A DNA stretch of 64,000 bases, taken from NCBI GenBank assembly GCA_037179335.1, contig JAKZHN010000041.1:248001-312000 (forward strand), written 5' to 3'. Positions 55,001 through 64,000 of this stretch are shown piece by piece (the first letter of the stretch is position 1; each line of letters opens with the position of its first letter). The translations under genes were made by a program, and so were the position numbers. The stretch comes from Cyclaneusma minus (taxonomy: Eukaryota; Ascomycota; Leotiomycetes; Marthamycetales; Marthamycetaceae). The notes beneath the pieces are model-generated. The model made no database searches and had not been told where the DNA came from. It saw only the letters and a program-made list of their open reading frames with translations.

Positions 55001-58000
55001 TCTAATGAAATGGTCAAGCTGAGCAGGTGGGGCCCTAGCTCTGCGGACAATCCAGCAAGGCAGCAACTGGTCTTGAAGGAGTCTTCTCGGGAATCGGTGC
55101 CTAAGACGGATGACGCAGTGCTCCCTACTGTGCAAGCCACCGAAGACCTTTCGATCCAAGATGTCAAGACTTCAGCCGGAGTCCAAACTTCAGATAAGCC
55201 CAAAGCCACTGCAACCGAGCAGAAGATGCCTGTTGTTGAGAATCCTGATGGAGTTGTGCACTTCCTCATTTCCGAGCTTTTGAACTACAAGGATGTCGAT
55301 GACAAAGACCCAGGACAAGCAGCTGAAGTCGACAAGACGGCATCAGAGAAGTCAGGTCCCAGTGCCGATGCGTCGACTCCAGCCGCTCCGGCTGCTGGCG
55401 AGAACACTTCGTCTGGTGATTCAAAAGATGCCAAGAAAGCACAAAAGTCGGAGTTCAAGCTGGAGCAGCATCCAATTTACCTCTATCGATGCTTCCTACT
55501 TCAGTGTCTTACGGAACTGCTTGCATGTTACAACAGGACAAAGATTGAATTCATCAACTTTAAGCGAAGTGCTCTTCCGTCGGCTTCAACTCCGTCCAAA
55601 CCCAGATCTGGCGTGATCAATTATCTCCTGTGCGATCTCATTCCGGTTGGTACTCTCGAGCACCCGGAAAACATTACGATGCGCAAGAGGTTCACGACAT
55701 CAGCCTGGGCCGATTCCGTCATGACTGCATTGCTGAGCAAGACGGGCGAGCAAATCCCAGACCTAGTTCGTGACCCCTCGGATGGCGAGGATGAGCCTGA
55801 TCTACTGTTCGTGCGGAAATTCGTCTTGGAGAATCTCTTGAGAACCTACAAAGAAGCTACAATGTCAAGTGAGCCTCTGGAGATCAAGTATGCTCGTATG
55901 CTTTCGCTCTCGGACCTCATGGCTCATATCATGGCTGGAAAGGACAACCTTGGCGGTGGTGTGGATACCGCACTGAACACCAGGTCTACCTTGCAGTTGA
56001 AGCGGATCATGTACGAGAAGGGTTTCATTGCGGCCTTGACAACTTCTATTGCCGATGTTGACCTGAACTTTCCCGGCGCAAAGCGAGCGGTCAAGTACAT
56101 CCTCCGTCCACTCAAGGTCCTTACGCAGACTGCCATTGATCTCAGCGAGCTCAGCATAGTCACGGCTCCCGGTCAGGCGGACGAGGATGAGATTTCATCT
56201 GCCTCTTCCGTCTCAGACGGGGACGAGCGCGAGGAAACACCTGACCTGTTCAGGAATTCAACACTAGGAATGTTCGAGCCGGGCAGAGAGAGCAGTTCCT
56301 CGGACGATGACGACGATGAAGACGAAGAAATGTACGAAGGTGAATTCGACGACGAGGGCATGGAGTATGAGGAAGACATTGCCGAAGATGACGAGGACGA
56401 CATCAGTGAAGATGAAGACATGGAAGGCATGGGTCCCATCGAAGGCCTAGACGGTGATCACGGTGTCGACGTTGAGGTCATCATGGGCGAGGGAGAAGGT
56501 GATGACACAGATGAGGATGAGGACGAAGACTCTGATGATGACATGGACGAAGACGAAGATGACGACGATGAAGATGATCACGAGCACGTCGAAATCGATA
56601 TCGTTGATGAGGATGGTGCTCGTGTGCAAGTTGAAGGCGACGAAGACGATTGGCAGAGCGCTGATGAAGATGACAACGAGGAGGAAGAAGACTACGAAGG
56701 ACAGGCTGCGGACGAGGAAGAAGCCCGTATCCACGATATTGATATGGCGCAGGGCCCTCTAGGTCACCTTGTTCGCGCCCTGAACGGCGACGAACTAGAT
56801 GGCGGGCTCTTGCAGCGTGTGATCGACGAGCAAGATATGGATGCTGAAGGCCAAATGGACCTCGACGGATACATGGATGACGTGCAAGACGATGAAGGTA
56901 AGTTTCTCGCAAACCCGCTTTTAGCGTTCTTTCCACTTGAGTCCCCCTTTCCTCCGTCATAAGCTGACGACGTTGACAGAAGACGATGAAGCAGAGGAAG
57001 ACATGGATGATGAGGAAAGGATGTACGAAGATGACTACCCGGGTCCTGGTCACCTGCCCTTGCCATTTGGTTGGGAAAGCGAGGTATTGGATGCGCCTGT
57101 GGTCATCGCTCCTCGTGGCCATCATCACCATCGTCCGCGACTCGGTTTGCCTAGCCCTTTTCCTTTGTTTGCTGGTCCCCACGATCCCCTGGGTGTTCCT
57201 GCATTCCGCAGCTATCGATCTCATCGACCCAGTGCCGCTCCTCGCAGTAATACGGACGATGGCGTGAATCCCCTTCTTCAAAGAGGCAACAACTCAGGCC
57301 GCGAGAGCTCCGGCCGTCCTGGTCCGGGCTCCAACTGGATTCAGGCCATGAGCCCTAGTGGCCACTTGCTAGGCATCGACATTGGTGGTCCCTCCGCGCC
57401 CGCGGATTTCCTGCGGGAACTCATCAGCTCTCTACCGCACACAGGAGGTCCTCGCGGCCACGGTCATGCCTTCCAGTTCCATGTCACAGGTCCTCGCGGT
57501 GATATGACTCGAGAATTGCAATCAATGTTCGGCCTCACTCGCTCCCGCTTTGACACGCGACGGAACGAGTCAGCATCACCAGAAGCTGCCTTCTTCACGC
57601 CGCAATCGACGTCGGCTAGGTGGACTGATGAAGCGAAGTTGCTCTTTGGATCTTCCGTCAATGACAAAGCCGGGAAAATTATCAACGGATTGATGGCAGT
57701 CTTGATTCCTCCAGCTATTGAGGAAGCCAAGAAGCAGAAGGCAGAAGCAGAGAAAGTCAGAAAGGAGAAGGAAGAGGAACAGAAGCGCCTGGCTGAAGAG
57801 AAAGCAGCGAAGGAGGCTAAGGAGGCAGAGGAGAAGGCAGCACGAGAGAAGAAGGAAGCCGAAGAACGCGAAGCCGCTCAAAGAGCTGCTGCTGAGGCTG
57901 CCGCCAGCGCAGGAGCAGATAACGCGGAGGCCACTGGTGATGCACCAGAGGATGCCGAGGCTATGGAAGGCGTTGAGCCAACTTCTTCTACTGCTGATGC

Positions 58001-61000
58001 CGGTACCAACACTGGTGGTCAAGAGCCCGCCGCTGATCGACCGCGCGTCATGACCAACCTTCGCGGCACTCCATTCGACATCACTGATCTTGGCATTGAT
58101 GCTGAATTTCTCCAAGAACTACCGGAAGAGCTCCGAGAGGAAGTCATCATGTCAAGAGTTGCGGAGAGACGCTCAGAGGCCGCTGCTGCTGGTACTCAGC
58201 CTGCTGATATCGATCAAGAATTCCTTGACGCTTTGCCAGAGGATATCAGAGAAGAGATCATCGCATCGGAACGACAAGATCGCCGCCGGCGTGAGCGAGA
58301 GGAACAGCGGCGTCAGGCTGCAGCAAATGCTCCCGGTGGTGTGAACATTGAGGCTGTGGAGATGGCTGCCGCGGATATTCTGGCAACGTTCCCTCCCGAG
58401 TTGAGACAACAAGTGCTCATGGAACAAGACGAGGAGGTAATTGCCCACCTACCGCCCGAAGTTGCAGCTCAAGCGCGAGCTCTGGCTCGTCGCCACGAAG
58501 AAAATGCTGCCCAGCGCTACAACCGGGCTCCGGCTGCCGGTGCCGCTGGTGGAGCTGCTCAAATCTCAGTTGATGATGCCTCACGTAGACCTCAGCGCCG
58601 AGCTATTGTTCAAATGCTCGACAAAGCCGGAGTTGCCACCCTCCTCCGCTTGATGTTTGTGTCACAGCAGGGCAGTCTCCGGACCACACTGTGCTCAGTT
58701 TTGAAGCACGTCTCTGAGAACAGGACCAACCGTTCCGAAATCATCACTACTATTCTGCATATTCTTCAAGATGGTAGTGTAGATATGTCTGCAGTTGAAC
58801 GAAGCTTTGCTCAGCTCTCTGTACGAGCCAAGCAGCCACCAAAGGATAAGGACCCAAAGTCCCCGGCGCCACTGAAGAGAACTCTGACTGGAGGCGACTT
58901 CTCTAGTTTGGCAACAACCAGTACTGAAGTTTCGCCTCTCATGGTTGTTCAGCAATGCCTTCATGCCCTCGTCTATCTTTGCCAGGAAAATGCACATGTC
59001 GCTCCGTTCTTTCTGACCGAGCATGAATCTACTGGCGCTATCCTGAAGCGTACTACGAGTCGCAAGGGCAAAGCAAAGGACACGAAGAGCACGAAGTATG
59101 CTATTAACTCATTGCTAAGCCTTCTTGATCGTAATATCATCACGGAGAGCTCTTCAGTTATGGAGAACCTTTCGGATCTACTGAACAGGATCACTCAGCC
59201 TCTGCAGGCCTTGGAGCGCAGGCAAAAGGAGGCCGAGGAGTCTTCAAAGACAGAAGCTGCTCCGCCCGCCCAAGAGAATGCCAATGCGGTGGCCGCTGTT
59301 GGTGAACCCGCTCAACCACAGCCTTCGTCTACTGAAGCTGCAGGCCAGGATGCCTCCGCCGAACAGCCAGCAACGGAAGCCGGTCAGGCTTCCGCAACCG
59401 CACCTGAAAGCAAATCGGAAGAGTCGGCCAAAGAAGCCGAGAAGAAGAAGCAACGCTCCTCTATCACTCCTCCATCCATTCCTGAACATAACTTGAAGCT
59501 TGTTATCAACATTTTTGTGGCTCGGGAGTGCAGCGCCAAGACATTCCGAGAGACTATCTCGACAATCAAGAACCTCTCCGCAATTCCTGGCGCTAAGGAG
59601 GTCTTTGGCCGGGAACTCATCCGCAAAGCCCAAGACCTTGGTCGGTCTATTCTCTCCGATCTCAACGAACTTCTACCACAGATCCAGAAGGCTTCTACAA
59701 GTACCGAGATTCAAGGCGTTGCTCTAGCAAACTTTTCTCAGACCAGCTCCGATCAGAACAAGCTGCTCCGAGTGCTAACGGCACTTGATCATCTATTCGA
59801 TCCTAAGAGCCAGCCAAAGAGGGACGAGGAAGCTGCCGGTTCGAGTGCCAAGGACATGGAAAAACAAGATCTTCTTGCAAGTCTCTACAACAGTGCCACG
59901 TTCGGACCTATGTGGGACAAACTTAGTGCCTGCTTGAGTGCAATCCGTCGCCGAGACCACATGCTCAATGTAGCGACGATCCTGCTACCATTGATCGAAT
60001 CTCTCATGGTCGTATGCAAGAACACTACGATCAAGGACATCGCTCCAAGTCTGGCACCTGCCAAGGAGATGTCTTTGTCGAGCCCCGAGCCCGAGGCAAG
60101 GATGGAGAATCTGTTTTTCACCTTTACTGGAGAGCATCGCAAGATCCTTAATGAACTTGTCCGTCAATCTCCCAAGCTCATGAGCGGAACGTTTTCTCTC
60201 TTAGTCAAGAATCCCAAGGTCCTGGAATTCGACAACAAGCGCAATTACTTCACTCGCAGCCTTCACAATCGCAACGCTCCGACTAGGCAGTCCTACCCTC
60301 CCCTCCAACTTTCGGTTCGTCGTGATCAAGTCTTCCTTGACTCCTTCAAAGCGCTTTACTTCAAGAGCGGCGACGAGTTGAAGTTCGGCAAGTTGAGCAT
60401 TCGATTCCATGGCGAAGAGGGTGTTGATGCAGGCGGTGTTACCCGCGAATGGTTCCAGGTCATGTCGCGCCAGATGTTCGATCCGGGATATGCCTTGTTC
60501 ATACCCGTTTCCTCTGACCGGACAACTTTCCACCCCAATCTGACAAGTTCGATCAACCCGGAGCATCTTACATTCTTCAAGTTCATTGGTCGCGTGATTG
60601 CCAAGGCGCTCTACGAAGGCCGTGTCCTGGATTGCCATTTCAGTCGCGCTGTTTACAAACGAATTCTTGGGAAGTCGGTATCTGTCAAAGACATGGAGTC
60701 TCTTGACCCTGACTACTACAAGTCCTTGATCTGGATGCTGGAGAATGACATCACTGACGTCATCACCGAGACCATGTCAGTGGACAATGACAAGTTCGGC
60801 GAGGTCGAGACGGTTGATCTGATCGAGAACGGACGCAACATCCCCGTCACCGAAGAAAACAAGCAGGAGTACATACGCTTGGTGGTGGAATTCAAGCTGA
60901 CTGGCTCCGTTCAAGATCAACTGGACAATTTCCTCAAAGGTAAGCCCCCTATTAATGATCCAACAACTCTAGAACGCCGCTAACAGCTATCAGGTTTCCA

Positions 61001-61490
61001 TGACATTATCCCCGCGGAGCTCATCTCCATTTTCAACGAGCAGGAACTTGAGCTTCTGATCTCAGGACTGCCAGAAATCGACGTGGATGATTGGAAGAGC
61101 AATGCCGAGTACCACAACTACACTGCTTCCTCGCCTCAGATCCGATGGTTCTGGCGCGCCGTGCGATCGTTCGACAAGGAAGAGAAGGCCAAGCTGCTGC
61201 AGTTCGTCACGGGAACTAGCAAGGTCCCTCTCAACGGATTCAAGGAGCTTGAGGGTATGAACGGCTTCAGCAGATTCAACATCCACCGAGACTACGGACC
61301 TAAGGACAGACTACCAAGCTCGCACACATGCTTCAACCGTAAGTTTCCACCTCCCGGCTCTACTTGGCGACGTGGACACCGCTAACATTTCCTAGAACTT
61401 GACCTCCCCGAATACCTCAGCTACGACACTCTTCGGGCGCAGCTACTCACGGCAATCACGGCCGGTAGCGAGTACTTTGGTTTCGCATAA
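49032..61490 (+). CDS. tom1: Giant HECT-type E3 ubiquitin ligase (Tom1/HUWE1 family)
   Basis: Five exons: 49032-49079, 49136-56897, 56980-60939, 60994-61338 and 61396-61490. The introns of 56, 82, 54 and 57 nt are all phase-consistent and give 4,069 aa. The short first exon (MVRIEKSMQQKHKESL) joins SPWVKDF directly, matching Tom1-type N-termini. The armadillo-like DUF908/DUF913 region (starting around LRTFPTRWPFPRGDLYHWIPLLNRFD) occupies roughly the first 900 residues. A very acidic Asp/Glu stretch lies at ~2,400-2,560. Next come four short LPxx(I/L)R-type ubiquitin-binding-like motifs at ~2,970-3,110 (LPEELREEV, LPEDIREEI, FPPELRQQV, LPPEVAAQA). The HECT domain covers ~3,715-4,069, with the catalytic cysteine in S-S-H-T-C-F-N at about 4,036 and a terminal G-F-A. 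Family roles include degradation of excess ribosomal proteins and histones and control of mRNA export. It acts in nucleus and cytosol. Confidence 0.95.
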
Positions 61491-62530
61491 AGCTTGCGCA
61501 GACCTTACGATTTCTCATTTGGGTGCATGCACGGTCGGTTTCTCAGCATTTGAAGGCGCAAAATCCCCCTATGTAATCTGGCAGCATCGATATGGGGTTT
61601 GGTTGCTTCGTTTCCAGCTTCGTTCCAACTTTCCTTTCGCTGGTTTCTGGCTCGCGGGTCCCTTCATCTGGTAGCGGTGTTCGGCGGTCGTAAGGGAAGT
61701 GCAGGTCCTCTACGATGGCCCGATCCAAAGCTGGAGGTTGGGTGCCTCTGTAACATTAGTTAGATCCAGAGCCTAGCTTGTAAGCAGATGATAGAAAAGC
61801 GCAGCTCTAGGAACCATGATTTCAAAACATCGTGTCTATTTGCAATGCCGTGAAATTGAACTCGTTGAAGATTTAGTATTTGTAAAGTCGACTCGTTGCA
61901 CATCACATGTTATCGTCCTCTGGCTTGTTGCTCATGATTTTGGTTGTCCGCTAGACTTCTCCTGGTGACATTCCTTGCGTGCCAGTCAAGCACTTGAATA
62001 GCCTTAAATAGTGGTAACGAGTCGGACTCAGAAGTCCTAATTACTAGTACTTGTATTCATAGGTGATAATTATAAATCAGGTCATCTCAAACTACTGGAA
62101 CTTTCAAACTTAATCTTATTGTATACCTATAATCCAAATGGTTCAAAGCAAGCCACGAGCTTGGGTGGACAAAGAGAATGAAGGAGTCCGGACGTTAGTA
62201 TTGTAGGACTGCCAAGGCGGGAGGGCATATGTAGTAGCGCACAGCATAATGCGGCAGCGGGGCAACGAGTCGTGGGGATCTCGAAAATTTATTGCAACCT
62301 CACATCTTTTCCCTCGACTCACAGCCGTCCGTGTATATCGCACCTCATATCCCCATATGTGCTACCTCGCCAGACCAGAGTAGGGGATCCTCGGTCGCTC
62401 GGAAAACTCGCTTGACGCTATCGACGAAGGCAGGACCCCCAGAAACCTGCGTCTTCAAATCCACCAAGATCTTCACCCGCGACCGCATCTTCTCGTCCGC
62501 AACGGCTCGCCTACCGGCCGCGCTTGTCCC
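61491..62530. other. Intergenic between HECT ligase and PRPP synthetase
   Basis: About 1 kb with no supported gene. It includes the 3' flank of the HECT gene and, towards 62.3-62.5 kb, promoter-proximal sequence for the next gene. Confidence 0.4.
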
Positions 62531-62544
62531 GCTTCCAGGAGCCT

Positions 62545-62667
62545 CGAACATAAATATACCCATAGTCTCGCTCTTCTCCATCTTCCTCCAACTCTTCTCC
62601 AACTCTCCTCCAACTTCCTCCGACTTCCCGCAACTTCTTTCAACTTTTTCTAAGCACCACAGACACA
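62545..62667 (+). promoter_or_regulatory. TATA-like box and pyrimidine-rich leader of the PRPP synthetase gene
   Basis: CATAAATATA lies near 62549, followed by a long C/T tract of repeated CTTCTCCAACTC / CTCCTCCAACTTCC units that runs almost to the start codon (context CACAATGGCC, a good fungal Kozak). CT-rich tracts of this kind are typical of strongly expressed housekeeping genes in filamentous ascomycetes. Confidence 0.55.
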
Positions 62668-63954
62668 ATGGCCAGCAACGAGATCAAGCTCTTGACTGGC
62701 AACAGCCACCCTCACCTCGCCAAGCTGGTTGCCGACAGGTAGGCACCCTGAATCTGGACTGGAAAGATGGAAGAGAGAGCTTGTTCTGACAAGATTGGCA
62801 GATTGGGCATTGAGCTGGCAAAGACCCTGTCTTTGAACTACTCGAATCAAGAGACCTCTGTTACGATTGGAGAGTCCGTCCGAGATGAAGATGGTATGAA
62901 AGCACATTTCCCCTGATCCACCTACCAGCTGCTGTGATTCGCGCATCCAAGTTTACTTGTCGCATTCCTATTCTCGAAGACAACACCATACTAACAACCC
63001 CACTCTAGTTTTCATCCTTCAGTCCACCGCACCCGGTGAAATCAACGATGGACTCATGGAACTCCTTATCATGGTTAACGCCTGCAAGACCGCCTCCGCC
63101 CGGCGCATCACAGCAGTCATCCCCAACTTCCCTTACGCCCGACAAGACAAGAAGGACAAGTCGCGTGCACCCATCTCGGCCAAGCTCATCGCAAACATGC
63201 TTCAGACGGCCGGCTGCAACCACGTAATTACCATGGATCTTCACGCTTCTCAAATCCAGGGTTTCTTCAACGTCCCGGTCGACAACCTCTATGCTGAGCC
63301 CAGCACACTTAGCTGGATCAAGAGAAATCTGGAGGTGGAGAAGTGTGTCATCGTCAGTCCGGATGCTGGTGGTGCGAAGCGGTATGTTTTACTCTCTACT
63401 ATACCAGTTGCGAGTCAAGGGGGTTGGGGGTAATGGGAGAAGAGAACTACCAGTTAGAGTTTTGCTATATGCGACTCAGGAGGTACCGGAAGATAGGAGA
63501 ATTTGTGCTGACAGAAACTCGCAGCGCCACCTCAATCGCCGACCGTCTTGATCTGGGCTTCGCCCTCATTCACAAGGAGCGCGCCCGCCCTAACGAAGTG
63601 TCTCGCATGGTGCTCGTCGGTGATGTCAAAGACAAGATCGCCATTCTGGTTGATGACATGGCGGACACCTGCGGCACGCTGGCCAAAGCTGCCGACACTG
63701 TGATGCAGCACGGAGCCGCTGAGGTGGTCGCCATTGTCACGCACGGCATCTTGAGCGGCGGAGCCATCGATGCTCTGAACAAGAGCAAGCTCAGCCAGGT
63801 GGTGGTCACGAACACTGTGCCGTTGATGGGCAAGGAGGACGCCTGCGACAAGTTGAGGACGATTGACATCAGTCCGACATTGGCGGAGGCGATCAGGAGA
63901 ACGCACAATGGGGAGAGTGTCAGCTTTTTGTTCACTCATGCGCCCACTGAATAG
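62668..63954 (+). CDS. prs: Ribose-phosphate pyrophosphokinase (PRPP synthetase)
   Basis: Four exons: 62668-62738, 62802-62893, 63009-63381 and 63525-63954. The introns of 63, 115 and 143 nt are phase-consistent and give 321 aa, the normal length. The enzyme transfers pyrophosphate from ATP to ribose-5-phosphate and supplies PRPP for purine, pyrimidine, His, Trp and NAD synthesis. Visible landmarks are the N-terminal IKLLTGNSHPHLAKLVADRLGI, ARRITAVIPNFPYARQDKKDKSRAPISAKL (ATP-binding region), the metal-binding signature DLHASQIQGFF, the flexible-loop region SPDAGGAKR, and the PRPP-binding loop ILVDDMADTCGT. All catalytic elements are present, with no long insertion of the Prs5/Prs1 kind, so it is the short catalytic paralogue. 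Several PRS genes usually occur per fungal genome and assemble as hetero-oligomers; the paralogue number is not assigned. Confidence 0.96.
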
Positions 63955-64000
63955 AGGGTGTGCGGAGGTCCTTTGCTTTCTCTTTCTCGCAGCATTCTTT

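Overview
This is nuclear DNA of a filamentous ascomycete (Pezizomycotina). The genes carry short introns, mostly 47-186 nt, with GTAAGT/GTAGGC-type donors, CTAAC-like branch sites and CAG/TAG acceptors. The protein set is typical of these fungi: a QutA/QutR-type quinate regulator pair, an eqolisin-like secreted protein, a Mus7/Mms22 genome-stability factor, a Gyp5-like TBC protein and a giant Tom1/HUWE1 HECT ligase. A class-level guess (Dothideomycetes) is inference only. I saw no rRNA, tRNA, CRISPR or bacterial-style operons.

Layout. 0.9-1.8 kb (-): secreted eqolisin-fold protein that has apparently lost its catalytic Gln. 2.6-4.5 kb: gene-free repeat field built on a TTTTGTTGCACATCGACAAG core. 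4.8-7.9 kb (-): mitochondrial AAA ATPase. 8.4-15.6 kb (-): Mus7/Mms22. 16.0-16.6 kb (+): small spliced gene for a one-TM microprotein that resembles vertebrate PIGBOS1. 17.5-18.5 kb (+): single-TM Ser/Thr-rich protein with an apparent frameshift. 19.7-20.6 kb (-): BTB/POZ protein. 21.4-27.7 kb: divergently transcribed quinate repressor (-) and Zn2Cys6 activator (+). 27.9-28.3 kb: a MITE-like foldback element. 28.7-32.7 kb (-): large protein with at least two Zn2Cys6-type clusters. 32.8-36.3 kb: gene-free field of degenerate GAAGCTGGGA repeats. 36.8-38.2 kb (-): histidine phosphatase ending in a PCNA-binding (PIP) box. 38.8-39.4 kb (-): GPI-anchored wall protein. 42.3-45.3 kb (-): Gyp5-like RabGAP. 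45.3-49.0 kb: gene-poor, low-complexity DNA. 49.0-61.5 kb (+): 4,069-aa HECT E3 ligase in five exons. 62.7-64.0 kb (+): PRPP synthetase in four exons.

Gene models were built by joining open frames at splice sites and checking phase by hand. The joined models for the HECT ligase, RabGAP, PRPP synthetase, phosphatase, BTB, GPI and Zn-cluster genes are all phase-consistent. Functional links are limited. The quinate pair should form one repressor/activator switch. Mms22, the PIP-box phosphatase and the Tom1-type ligase all point to DNA replication or protein quality control, but nothing suggests that they form a cluster.
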